This document shows, in pieces, positions 1-7,698 of a DNA stretch of 64,000 nucleotides. The DNA is taken from NCBI GenBank assembly GCA_964540965.1, contig CAZIOT010000005.1, positions 1-64,000 on the forward strand, given 5' to 3'. The notes under the pieces were generated by a model. The model was not told the origin of the DNA. It worked only from the letters and a program-made list of their open reading frames with translations, and made no database searches. Origin of the DNA: JADYZU01 sp964540965 (GTDB lineage Bacteria > Pseudomonadota > Alphaproteobacteria > Rhodobacterales > Rhodobacteraceae). Positions within the stretch are counted from its first letter, which is position 1; every line of letters starts with the position of its first letter. The translations under genes and the position numbers were made by a program.

Positions 1-70
1 AGGACTTCGCAGCAGCGCGTCAGCCACGCAACGTGGGGTTCAGACGCCGCTTACAAGTGAGTAATGTCTA

Positions 71-87
71 GGGTCTGTTGAGATTCA
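71..87 (+). repeat. Left terminal inverted repeat of the IS element
   Basis: The first 12 bases, GGGTCTGTTGAG, are the exact reverse complement of 901-912. Similarity extends with two mismatches to about 17 bp. This end lies 14 bp beyond the transposase stop codon. Confidence 0.85.
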
Positions 88-842
88 TCGTGAGTTGATA
101 AGGGCTGCGGTTGCGTGGATCATGGCCCTGAACGAGGTATCGGTCTTGTCGCTTCTCATGGCGATCCGGCGGAACTCCTTGAGGCGGCAGAAGAAGTTCT
201 CGATCAGGTGCCGGGCCTTGTAGAGTTCCGGATCGTGAGGTCGCGGGTCGAGGCGGTTCCTGCGGCTCGGGATACAGACCGCGGCCGCGCGCGCTTGCGC
301 TTCGGCGACGATCCAGGCGGCGTCAAACGCCTTGTCGGCGATGAGCGCACCGAAGGCGAGCCCCTCGATCAGCGGGGCCACTCCGACCGTATCGTAGCGG
401 TTGCCGGGCAGAAGGTGAAAGCGCACCAACCGCCCTCCCGCATCGGTCAGGGCGAGGATCTTGGTCGTCCAGCCGCCCTTCGACTTGCCGATGGCCTGAT
501 TTCGAGTCCCCCTTTTGAGCCCTGTCCGTGGCGGTGGACCTTGACGATCGTGCCGTCCACCATGGCCACACCCATGTCGGGCTCATCAGACAAGGCATTG
601 AAGATACGCTCGAATACGCCCCCCGCCGCCCAGTCCCGAAAGCGACGGTAGACCGAGTTCCACTTGCCGAACTCGACCGGCAGGTCGCGCCACTGCGCCC
701 CGGTCCGGGCGATCCAGAACACTCCTTCCAGAAAAAGCCGCCCGTCTCCGCCGGTCCGACCAGGATCGGACTTCTTGCCCAGACAATGCGGCTCGATCTT
801 CGCCCACTGGCGATCCATGATGATGTAGCGGTCAACAGGCAT
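85..842 (-). CDS. IS5-family transposase (orfA-orfB, programmed frameshift)
   Basis: This DDE transposase cuts and joins the element ends. The upstream frame runs from 842 for 131 codons and holds the N-terminal IS5 region (motif WRDLPVEFGKW) and the first catalytic Asp (MVDGT, about residue 96). The downstream frame reads TRNQAIGKSKGGWTTKILA and on to 85, with the second Asp (ADKAFD) and the Glu region (HLIENFFCRLKEFRR). The frames meet after a -1 shift at an A4G5 run on the coding strand (plus-strand 508-516). This is the usual programmed slippage arrangement in this IS group and not obviously decay. Start at 842 is ATG (MPVDRYII). Confidence is high for identity and moderate that the shift is productive. 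Confidence 0.88.
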
Positions 843-895
843 CCAAACCTCCTCTTTGGGAAGCTTGAATCAGAAATCACAACGCAGGGGAATCC

Positions 896-912
896 TGATA
901 CTCAACAGACCC
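896..912 (-). repeat. Right terminal inverted repeat of the IS element
   Basis: Mirror copy of the left repeat, ending at the CCC of 910-912. It is followed directly by TA, the presumed target duplication, and lies upstream of the transposase start at 842. Confidence 0.85.
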
Positions 913-982
913 TAGTGTGACGTTGCCGAGATCGAAACAGTGCGAACCTCGGGCAGGATCTTGCTAGCTCTCCGATCTTAAA

Positions 983-1013
983 GGGATGGCGGCGGGACGC
1001 TGCTCCCGCCGCC
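983..1013 (-). terminator. Probable terminator after the solute-binding gene
   Basis: A perfect 10-bp stem (988-997 with 1004-1013, 6-nt loop) lies 20 bp past the stop of the reverse-strand solute-binding gene. On that strand it is followed by ATCCCTTTAA, a weak U-rich tail. It implies that the binding protein is transcribed alone. Confidence 0.5.
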
Positions 1014-1032
1014 GCTGTCGTCGCGATCCGGC

Positions 1033-2073
1033 TCAGAACCCCGCCTTGATCAGCTCGAATTCTTCCGACAACCGTTCCCGCAGTTCGTTCGACATCGGCA
1101 GTTGCGCGGCGATCGGCGCCTCGATCGCGCCCAGGCCCGAGGCGGTCAGGTCTTCGGCGCTGATCTGGGCGGCCATCGCGGTGGCGTTGGACGAACCCCA
1201 GCCGGTTTCGACCAGCGGCACTGTGGTCGCGGGGTCAAGGAAGGCGTTCAGATAGTCATAGGCCTTGTCTTCCGACCCGGCGCCGTTGGCCATGTTGACC
1301 AGACCGCACAGCCAGACCGACGACCCCTCGGCCGCCTCGCGCTGGAAGGCGACCGGCACGCCTTCGCCGGCCAGCGTCGGATAGGTTTCGTTCCAGGCCC
1401 AGGCGATCAGGATTTCGCCCGTGGCCATCAGCTGCGCCAGTTCGGCGGGGTCGGTCCAGTAGGTGCGCAGGTTGGGGTGGACCTGCCGCAGCCAGGCGGC
1501 GGCGGCCTGCACCTGTTCCTCGGTCGCGGCGGGAATGTCGGTCACGCCGGTGGCCAGGAAGGCCAGCGCCCAGGCATCGTCGACATTGTCGGGAATGGTG
1601 ATGCGCCCGGCATAGGCCGGGTCGGTGAACACCTGCAGGCTGGCCACGGCCTCGGCCGGGACCTCATCGGGGTTGTAGGCGATGGCGGTCGAACCCCAGT
1701 CGGTGGGGATGAAATAGGTCTCGCCGCCCGAGGTGTCGGTGCCCATCAGGTTGGTGTCGAGATCGGCATAGGCGGTGATGCGGGCGGTGTCCCAGGGTTC
1801 GATGACACCGGCCTCGGTCCATTTCGTCACGGATCCGGCGCAGATATGGGTCACATCCGGCTGAAAGCCCGAGGTCACCTTCTGGAACGCCTCGTCCTCG
1901 TCCCCGAAGAACGAGAACGACGGGCTGGTGCCATGTGCGGCGGTATAGGTCGTGTGGAACAGCGGGTTTTCGAACCCCGCATAGTCGAACACGGTCAGTT
2001 CGCTGTCCTGCGCGGCGGCAGCACCGGCCAGAAGGGCAAGCGCCGAAGCGCCAAGCATCGAGATTGCACGCAT
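1033..2073 (-). CDS. ABC transporter solute-binding protein, PotD-like
   Basis: This is a periplasmic binding protein of the spermidine/putrescine (PotD/PotF-like) family, 346 residues. The chosen start, MRAISMLGASALALLAGAAA, is a clear signal peptide cut near residue 21 (AAAAQ). The mature part has the family pattern of short hydrophobic strands (LTVFDYAGFENP, ETYFIPTDWGSTAIAYNPDEV, ILIAWAWNE). The longer upstream reading lacks a signal peptide and is rejected. No permease or ATPase gene is visible; they would be expected beside it, but the IS element and window edge lie directly downstream. The ligand cannot be named: polyamine is the family guess. Confidence 0.85.
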   Translation of the reverse strand: MRAISMLGASALALLAGAAAAQDSELTVFDYAGFENPLFHTTYTAAHGTSPSFSFFGDEDEAFQKVTSGFQPDVTHICAGSVTKWTEAGVIEPWDTARITAYADLDTNLMGTDTSGGETYFIPTDWGSTAIAYNPDEVPAEAVASLQVFTDPAYAGRITIPDNVDDAWALAFLATGVTDIPAATEEQVQAAAAWLRQVHPNLRTYWTDPAELAQLMATGEILIAWAWNETYPTLAGEGVPVAFQREAAEGSSVWLCGLVNMANGAGSEDKAYDYLNAFLDPATTVPLVETGWGSSNATAMAAQISAEDLTASGLGAIEAPIAAQLPMSNELRERLSEEFELIKAGF

Positions 2074-2101
2074 ATCCGTCTCCCATGGGCTATTCGGGGC
2101 G

Positions 2102-2129
2102 ACGATAGCAGCGTGGGCGTCCCATGCAA
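2102..2129 (-). promoter_or_regulatory. Candidate promoter of the solute-binding gene
   Basis: On the reverse strand, TTGCAT (2124-2129) is separated by 16 bp from TATCGT (2102-2107), about 29 bp before the start codon. This resembles a sigma-70 promoter at four of six positions in each box. It is a visual call only. Confidence 0.45.
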
Positions 2130-2158
2130 GGCACCCGCCGGCGATCACGGCGGGTGCC
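2130..2158. repeat. Perfect 11-bp hairpin in the divergent intergenic region
   Basis: GGCACCCGCCG (2130-2140) and its exact complement (2148-2158) are separated by a 7-nt loop. It sits between the divergent solute-binding and aminotransferase genes, just upstream of the -35 hexamer of the former. It could be an operator or a structure separating the two promoters. Confidence 0.6.
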
Positions 2159-2231
2159 GGCGGGGAAATCGCCGGAATTCCACGCATCTGCACCGCGTGA
2201 CGCCCGCCGGGCGGGCAGGTGACGGCCGGCT

Positions 2232-2260
2232 TTGACAGTCGCGCCGGCGCCGGTTACGCC
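2232..2260 (+). promoter_or_regulatory. Candidate promoter of the class V aminotransferase gene
   Basis: A perfect -35 TTGACA at 2232-2237 is followed after 16-17 bp by TTACGC/TACGCC, a poor -10. The start codon lies 25 bp further. The -35 match and position are the main support. Confidence 0.4.
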
Positions 2261-2285
2261 GCTTGCGACCCGAGGGAGCCGAGCG

Positions 2286-3512
2286 ATGACCGATCTTGAC
2301 ATGACTTTTGTCCGGGCACAGTTCCCGGCCTTTTCTGTGCCCGCGCTGCAGGACCAGGCGTTCTTCGAGAACGCCGGCGGATCCTATCCCTGCCGGCAGG
2401 TGGTGGACCGGCTGCACCGCTTCTATACCGAACGCAAGGTGCAGCCCTATGCGCCCTATGCCGCGGCGCAACTGGCCGGCGCCGAGATGGACGAGGCGCG
2501 CAGCCGCCTTGCGGCCATGCTGGGGGTCGCGACCGACGAATTGTCCTTTGGCCCGTCGACCAGCGCCAATACCTTTGTCCTGGCCAATGCCGTGCGCCGC
2601 TGGCTCAAGCCGGGCGAGGCCATCGTCGTCACCAATCAGGACCACGAGGCCAATTCCGGCGTCTGGCGTCGCCTGTCCGACGAGGGGATCGTGATCCGCG
2701 AATGGCAGATCGACCCGGCGACAGGCTCGCTCGATCCCGCGGATTTGCGCGCATTGCTGGCCGACGGCCGCGTGCGGCTGGTCTGCTTTCCGCATTGTTC
2801 GAACGTCATCGGCGAGATCAACGATGTCGCGGCGATCTGCGCCATCGCCCGCGCCGCCGGCGCGCGGACCGTGGTCGATGGCGTCAGCTACACGCCGCAC
2901 GGGTTTTCCGATGTCGCGGAACTGGGGGCCGATGTCTATCTGTTCTCGGCCTACAAGACCTTTGGCCCGCATCAGGGCATCATGGTCATCCGCCGCGACT
3001 TTGGCTTTGAACTGCCCAATCAGGGGCATTCGTTCAACGGCGACAGCCTGTACAAGCGGTTCACCCCCGGCGGGCCGGACCATGCCCAGATCGCCGCCAG
3101 CGCCGGCATGGCCGACTACATGGAGGCCCTGTCGGCCCATCACGGCGGCCCCGCCACTGGCCGGCCCGCCGCCGCCGCCGCGCACGGAATGATGCGCGAC
3201 CACGAGGAAACCCTGCTGCAACCGCTGCTCGACTATGTTGCCGCAAAGAACTCGGTCCGGCTGATCGGCCCCGCCGATGCCACCCGCCGCGCGCCGACCG
3301 TCGCCGTGGAACTGCCCGGCGACCCCGAGGATGCGGCGCGGAAGCTGGGCGACAAGGGCTTCATGTGCTGGGGCGGCAATTTCTATGCCGTCCGGCCGCT
3401 GCGGGCGATGGGGGTCGATCCCGACAAGGGCGTGCTGCGGCTGTCCTTCACCCATTACACCACGGCCGACGAGGTCGCGGGCCTCATCGCCGCGCTGGAC
3501 GAGGTGATCTAG
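2286..3512 (+). CDS. Class V aminotransferase / cysteine desulfurase-like protein
   Basis: PLP-dependent enzyme of the aminotransferase class V fold (CsdA/selenocysteine lyase-like), 408 residues. The cofactor lysine is K224 in YLFSAYKTFGPHQG, and the preceding VVDGVSYTPH (about 197-206) supplies the PLP-pyridine aspartate. STSAN (91-95) is the expected phosphate-binding turn. ATG 2286 was chosen over the upstream extension because GAGGGAG lies 7-13 bp before it and the family starts there. I see no SUF or NIF partner genes nearby, so a role in Fe-S assembly is not supported. The natural substrate is unknown. The photolyase gene follows after 3 bp, so the two are probably co-transcribed. Confidence 0.85.
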   Translation: MTDLDMTFVRAQFPAFSVPALQDQAFFENAGGSYPCRQVVDRLHRFYTERKVQPYAPYAAAQLAGAEMDEARSRLAAMLGVATDELSFGPSTSANTFVLANAVRRWLKPGEAIVVTNQDHEANSGVWRRLSDEGIVIREWQIDPATGSLDPADLRALLADGRVRLVCFPHCSNVIGEINDVAAICAIARAAGARTVVDGVSYTPHGFSDVAELGADVYLFSAYKTFGPHQGIMVIRRDFGFELPNQGHSFNGDSLYKRFTPGGPDHAQIAASAGMADYMEALSAHHGGPATGRPAAAAAHGMMRDHEETLLQPLLDYVAAKNSVRLIGPADATRRAPTVAVELPGDPEDAARKLGDKGFMCWGGNFYAVRPLRAMGVDPDKGVLRLSFTHYTTADEVAGLIAALDEVI

Positions 3513-3515
3513 CCG

Positions 3516-4931
3516 ATGGCGGCGCCGGTCCTGCTCTGGTTCCGGCGCGACCTGCGGCTGGCCGATCATCCGGCGCTGACGGCGGCGCTGGCGACGGGGC
3601 GGCCGGTGATCCCGGTCTTCATCCACGACGCGGCCGAGGCCGCGCTGGGCGCCGCGCCGCGGTTCCGCCTTGGCCTTGCGCTGGCCGCGTTCCAGACGGA
3701 CCTCGCCCGCATCGGCGCGCGGCTGGTGCTGCGGCAGGGGCCGGCGGCCGCCGTGCTGGACCGGCTGATCGCCGAAACCGGGGCGCAAGGGGTGGTCTGG
3801 TCGCGGCTTTACGATCCGCAATCGGTCGCCCGCGACAGCGCGATCAAGGCCGCCCTCACCGCCCGCGGCCTGAGTGCCGGCAGCCATCCCGGCCATGTCC
3901 TGTGGGAACCGCCGCGGGTCGAGACCGGGCAGGGCGGCGCCTATCAGGTCTTTGGCGCCTACTGGAAAGCGGTGCGCGGTCGCCCGGTCCCGGGCCCGCT
4001 GCCGCCGCCGGGCCGCTGGCCGTCGCCTGTGGACTGGCCCGCCTCTGACAGTCTTGCCGGTTGGCGGATGGAGGCCGCGATGAACCGCGCCGCGCCGCTG
4101 GTGGCCGCCCATGCCATGGTGGGCGAGGCGGCGGCGCGCGACCGTCTGGCCGCATTCATCGCCGACAGCCTGTCCGACTATGCCACCGCCCGTGACTTTC
4201 CCGCCCGCGCCGCCACCTCGGGCCTGTCCGAACCGCTCGCCTGGGGCGAGATCGCGCCGGCGACGATCTGGAACGCCGGCCTTGCCGCGATGGAGCGGGG
4301 CGATCCGGGGGCAGAGCCGTTCCTGCGCGAACTCGCCTGGCGCGATTTCGCCCATCACCTGATGTTCCACCGCCCCGGGATGCTGACCGGCAACCTGCGG
4401 GCCGACTGGGACAGCTTTCCCTGGAGCCACGACGCGGACCGCCCGGAAATCCTTGCCTTCCGGCAGGGCCGCACCGGCTTTGCCCTTGTCGATGCCGGGA
4501 TGCGCGAGATGTGGGTGACGGGGCGGATGCACAACCGGGTGCGGATGGTGGTCGCCTCGTTCCTGACCAAGCATCTGATGACGCATTGGCGCGTCGGGCA
4601 GGCCCTGTTCGCCGACATGCTGACCGATTGGGATCCGGCGGCGAATGCGATGAACTGGCAATGGGTGGCGGGGTCGGGGGCCGATGCGGCGCCGTTCTTC
4701 CGCATCTTCAACCCGTTGACCCAGGCGGAAAGGTTTGACCCGGACGGCGCCTACCGCCGCCACTGGCTGGCCGAGGGGCAGGCCCGCCCGGGCCGCGATG
4801 CGCTGGCCTATTACGACGCAGTGCCGCGCCACTGGCGCCTTGACCCGGCCGATCCGGCCCCGCCCGCCATCTTCGCCCATGCCGAGGGCCGCGCCCGTGC
4901 CCTTGCCGCGTGGGAGGCGTGGCGGCGATAG
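3516..4931 (+). CDS. phrB: Deoxyribodipyrimidine photolyase
   Basis: Light-driven repair of cyclobutane pyrimidine dimers with FADH and an antenna cofactor, 471 residues, normal for class I photolyases. The N-terminal antenna domain starts LLWFRRDLRLADHPAL. The FAD domain has the family signature TGRMHNRVRMVVASFLTKHL (about residues 333-352) followed by WDPAANAMNWQWVAGSGADA and APFFRIFNP. These conserved tryptophans and the Asn-rich flavin pocket argue for a photolyase and not a cryptochrome, though sequence alone cannot fully separate them. It starts 3 bp after the aminotransferase stop. trgA follows about 110 bp later. Confidence 0.93.
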   Translation: MAAPVLLWFRRDLRLADHPALTAALATGRPVIPVFIHDAAEAALGAAPRFRLGLALAAFQTDLARIGARLVLRQGPAAAVLDRLIAETGAQGVVWSRLYDPQSVARDSAIKAALTARGLSAGSHPGHVLWEPPRVETGQGGAYQVFGAYWKAVRGRPVPGPLPPPGRWPSPVDWPASDSLAGWRMEAAMNRAAPLVAAHAMVGEAAARDRLAAFIADSLSDYATARDFPARAATSGLSEPLAWGEIAPATIWNAGLAAMERGDPGAEPFLRELAWRDFAHHLMFHRPGMLTGNLRADWDSFPWSHDADRPEILAFRQGRTGFALVDAGMREMWVTGRMHNRVRMVVASFLTKHLMTHWRVGQALFADMLTDWDPAANAMNWQWVAGSGADAAPFFRIFNPLTQAERFDPDGAYRRHWLAEGQARPGRDALAYYDAVPRHWRLDPADPAPPAIFAHAEGRARALAAWEAWRR

Positions 4932-5040
4932 CGCAGGCGGCGGCGCCTATGCCGGCCGCCCCTTGCCCGAGGCGCGGCCTTGGCCGACAGTCGCGGCAAA
5001 AGGGCCGCCGGAACGGCCCATCAGGGGACAGGAGCAGGAC

Positions 5041-5490
5041 ATGCCCACCGCAGGACGCCTTGCCGGAGCCGCGCTTTTCGCGCCGCTGTTCTGGTATCTC
5101 TCGCAGATCGCCACACCCTATTTCATTGCCGCCGAAACCGCGGTGCCGGACTGGTTCGCGATCATCAACACCGGGTTTGGCCTGATTTTCGGCTGGAAAC
5201 TGTGCGGCGGCCGCGCCGGCAAGGGCGGCTGGATCGGCGGCCTTGGCAACGGGCTGACCACCGGGATCGTCACCGCCTTTGTCGCGCTGTTCGCGCATTC
5301 CTTCATCGAGATGGTCAAGCTGTCGCTGCGCAAGCTGTATGACGGGCCGGCCGATGCGCTGATCGGCATCTTCGACCTGCTGTTCGACTATGCCCTCCTG
5401 CTGGCGCAGCAGGATGTGATCGTGGTGCTGCTGGCCGGGTCGGTGATCGCCGGGCTGATCGCCGAATACTTTGGCCGGACCTTTCGCTAG
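5041..5490 (+). CDS. trgA: TrgA family membrane protein (tellurite resistance)
   Basis: Small inner-membrane protein, 149 residues, with four hydrophobic segments (about residues 7-27, 43-60, 68-92 and 113-140). It matches what I recall of TrgA of Rhodobacter sphaeroides: length, sequence character and its place before trgB and cysK, a locus shown genetically in that species to raise tellurite resistance. A ribosome-binding site (GGGACAGGAG) precedes the ATG. It ends 3 bp before trgB, so translation is probably coupled. The biochemical role is unknown. Identification rests on family recognition plus neighbours. Confidence 0.85.
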   Translation: MPTAGRLAGAALFAPLFWYLSQIATPYFIAAETAVPDWFAIINTGFGLIFGWKLCGGRAGKGGWIGGLGNGLTTGIVTAFVALFAHSFIEMVKLSLRKLYDGPADALIGIFDLLFDYALLLAQQDVIVVLLAGSVIAGLIAEYFGRTFR

Positions 5491-5493
5491 ACC

Positions 5494-6600
5494 ATGTCGA
5501 TATTTCTTTACGGAACATTGCTTTACGATCCGTTGTTCACCCTGGTATCCGGCGCTGGCGCCGAAAGCCATGCCGCCTCGCTTGCCGGTTACGGCGTCGC
5601 CGCCGCCCCAAATGGCCCGTGGCCCGCGCTGGTGCCGCGCGCGGGCGCGACGGCCCGAGGGCGCCTTTTGACCGGGCTGACCCCGGCGCAGGAAGCGCGC
5701 CTTGACCGCTACGAACTGCCCTTCGGCTATACCCGCGCCCCGGTGACGGTGCAGACCGCCGAGGGCCCCGCCGCCGCTACCGTCTATCTGCCGCCGCCGG
5801 GCACGACGGGTGCGGCGGACTGGTCGCTAGACCGCTGGATCCGCGACCATGCGCCGGCCGCGCTTGCGGCCGCGGCCGAGGTCGACTGGGGCGCTGCCGG
5901 TTTCGATGCCGCAAGGCTGCGCCGCGAATGGCCGATGATCCGCGTCCGCGCCGCCGCCCGCATCCGTGCCGGTCAGGAACCGACCCCCGCCACGCTGCGC
6001 CATGCCCCCCGCGCCGGGGACTGGAGCGTGACGCCCGCCGCACCTTCGCACGGATCGTTCTTCCGCCTTGCCACGTCACGCATGGGCCACGCCCGCTTTG
6101 CCGGTGGCCGCCATGACGGGCTGCTCCGCGAGGTCATGGTCGGCGCCGATGCCGCGCTGGTCCTGCCCTATGATCCCGTCCGCGACCGCGTGGCGCTGAT
6201 CGAGCAATTCCGTGCCGGCCCGGCGCAACGCGGTGACGGCAATCCCTGGACGCTGGAACCCATAGCCGGCATCGTCGACCCCGACGAGACGCCGGAAACC
6301 GCCGCGCGCCGCGAGGCGGCCGAGGAGGCGGGGCTGACGATCGCAGATCTGATCCCGATGTTCCACGTCTATGCCACGCCCGGAAATGCCACCGATCATT
6401 TCTATTGTTTCCTTGGACTTGCCGACCTGCCCGATGGCCTGCCCACCCTGGGCGGCCTTGAATCCGAGGCCGAGGATCTGCGCCTGCATGTCCTGGCCTT
6501 CGACCGCGCCATGGATCTGCTCGACACAGGCGAGGTGACGGCGGCGCCGCTGGCCGCCATGCTGCTGTGGCTGTTCCGCCGGCGGGCCGCCCGCCCTTGA
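5494..6600 (+). CDS. trgB: TrgB-like fusion: gamma-glutamylcyclotransferase-like + NUDIX hydrolase
   Basis: Two-domain protein of 368 residues. The N-terminal part (1 to about 140) begins MSIFLYGTLLYDP, the YGTL signature of the AIG2/gamma-glutamylcyclotransferase fold. The C-terminal part (about 190-350) is a NUDIX hydrolase of the ADP-ribose pyrophosphatase type. The full NUDIX box runs from G259 to L281 (GIVDPDETPETAARREAAEE plus AGL), with all catalytic Glu residues. It is placed between trgA and cysK as in the known tellurite-resistance locus. The first domain would act on gamma-glutamyl peptides or only bind, and the second on a nucleoside diphosphate sugar such as ADP-ribose. Neither substrate is proved by the sequence. 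Confidence 0.85.
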   Translation: MSIFLYGTLLYDPLFTLVSGAGAESHAASLAGYGVAAAPNGPWPALVPRAGATARGRLLTGLTPAQEARLDRYELPFGYTRAPVTVQTAEGPAAATVYLPPPGTTGAADWSLDRWIRDHAPAALAAAAEVDWGAAGFDAARLRREWPMIRVRAAARIRAGQEPTPATLRHAPRAGDWSVTPAAPSHGSFFRLATSRMGHARFAGGRHDGLLREVMVGADAALVLPYDPVRDRVALIEQFRAGPAQRGDGNPWTLEPIAGIVDPDETPETAARREAAEEAGLTIADLIPMFHVYATPGNATDHFYCFLGLADLPDGLPTLGGLESEAEDLRLHVLAFDRAMDLLDTGEVTAAPLAAMLLWLFRRRAARP

Positions 6601-6661
6601 AGGCAGCGGCCCCGCCGCCTACACAGGGGGCGGCCATCGAAAAGCCGGGAAGGACAAGCCG

Positions 6662-7696
6662 ATGACGATCAGATCAGACCTTGCGGCGGCAATCGGCAAC
6701 ACGCCGCTGATCCGGCTGCGCGCCGCGTCCGAGGCGACCGGCTGCGAGATCCTAGGCAAGGCCGAATTCATGAACCCCGGCCAGTCGGTCAAGGACCGCG
6801 CCGCGCTGTATATCATCCGCGATGCCATCGCGAAGGGGCAGCTCAAGCCCGGCGGCACCATCGTCGAGGGGACGGCCGGCAATACCGGCATCGGGCTGGC
6901 GCTGGTCGGCGCCAGCATGGGCTTTCGCACCGTGATCGTGATTCCGGAAACCCAGAGCCAGGAAAAGAAGGACATGATCCGGCTTGCGGGCGCGGAACTG
7001 GTGCAGGTGCCCGCCGCGCCCTACCGCAACCCGAACAATTACGTCCGCTATTCCGGCCGCCTGGCCGAGGAGCTGGCGAGGACCGACCCGAACGGCGTCA
7101 TCTGGGCCAACCAGTTCGACAATACCGCCAACCGGCAGGCGCATGTCGAAACCACCGGCCCGGAAATCTGGGACGAGACCGGCGGCAGGGTCGACGGGTT
7201 CATCTGCGCCGTCGGCTCGGGCGGCACCCTGGCCGGCGTCGCCATGGCCCTGCAGCCCAGGGGCGTGAAGATCGGCCTTGCCGACCCCGAAGGCGCGGCG
7301 CTGCATTCCTTCTACACCACCGGCACGTTCGAGGCGCCGGGCAATTCCATCACCGAAGGCATCGGGCAGGGGCGCATCACCGCCAATCTCGAAGGCTTCA
7401 CCCCCGATTTCAGCTATCGGATCCCCGATACCGAGGCGCTGCCGGTGGTGTTCGACCTGCTCGCCCACGAGGGGCTGTGCCTCGGCGGTTCCTCTGGCGT
7501 CAATGTCGCCGGCGCCATCCGCATGGCGCGCGAGATGGGGCCGGGCCATACCATCGTCACCGTGCTGTGCGATTACGGCACGCGCTACCAGTCCAAGCTG
7601 TTCAACCCGGAATTCCTGCGCGACCGCGGCCTGCCGGTGCCCGGCTGGCTCGACCCCCGCCCGGCCTCGATCCCCGGCGTGTTCGAGGACGCCTGA
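6662..7696 (+). CDS. cysK: Cysteine synthase A (O-acetylserine sulfhydrylase)
   Basis: PLP enzyme forming cysteine from O-acetylserine and sulfide, in the cytoplasm. It has 344 residues, about 30 longer than Escherichia coli CysK. The PLP lysine is K44 (NPGQSVKDRAA), the substrate loop is EGTAGNTGIG (about 76-85) and the phosphate clamp is AVGSGGT (about 183-189). The long form with the GRLAEEL region is common in Rhodobacterales. It follows trgB by 61 bp in the trgA-trgB-cysK order linked to tellurite resistance, where thiol supply and tellurite reduction plausibly meet. A related activity such as cystathionine beta-synthase cannot be fully excluded. Confidence 0.88.
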   Translation: MTIRSDLAAAIGNTPLIRLRAASEATGCEILGKAEFMNPGQSVKDRAALYIIRDAIAKGQLKPGGTIVEGTAGNTGIGLALVGASMGFRTVIVIPETQSQEKKDMIRLAGAELVQVPAAPYRNPNNYVRYSGRLAEELARTDPNGVIWANQFDNTANRQAHVETTGPEIWDETGGRVDGFICAVGSGGTLAGVAMALQPRGVKIGLADPEGAALHSFYTTGTFEAPGNSITEGIGQGRITANLEGFTPDFSYRIPDTEALPVVFDLLAHEGLCLGGSSGVNVAGAIRMAREMGPGHTIVTVLCDYGTRYQSKLFNPEFLRDRGLPVPGWLDPRPASIPGVFEDA

Positions 7697-7698
7697 CC

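Larger units (their letters stand above)
71..912 (-). mobile_element. IS5-family (IS427-like) insertion sequence, complete
   Basis: An 842-bp element carries one two-frame transposase and is bounded by terminal inverted repeats. Both ends read GGGTCTGTTGAG inward (12 perfect, about 15 of 17 matching). It is flanked by a TA dinucleotide on each side (69-70 and 913-914), which fits the 2-bp target duplication typical of the IS427 group. Size, end sequence starting GGG, frameshift layout and DDE residues all fit this group. Both ends and all catalytic residues are present, so the copy may be active. The group assignment is from memory of the family and not from a database search. Confidence 0.9.

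Noticed and set aside
508..516. Inactivating frameshift in the transposase
   Set aside because: The shift falls exactly on an A4G5 run where programmed slippage is usual for this IS group, and both frames are otherwise intact.
913..928. Sequence shared between the IS insertion site and the nrd promoter (TCTAGTGTGACGnTGCCG, 57363-57380)
   Set aside because: One such 17-of-18 match is expected by chance in a window this size, and the insertion site lacks the left half of the NrdR box.
2145..4880. 911-codon reverse-strand open frame
   Set aside because: It is the antisense shadow of the aminotransferase and photolyase genes, common in very GC-rich DNA, with no recognisable domain.
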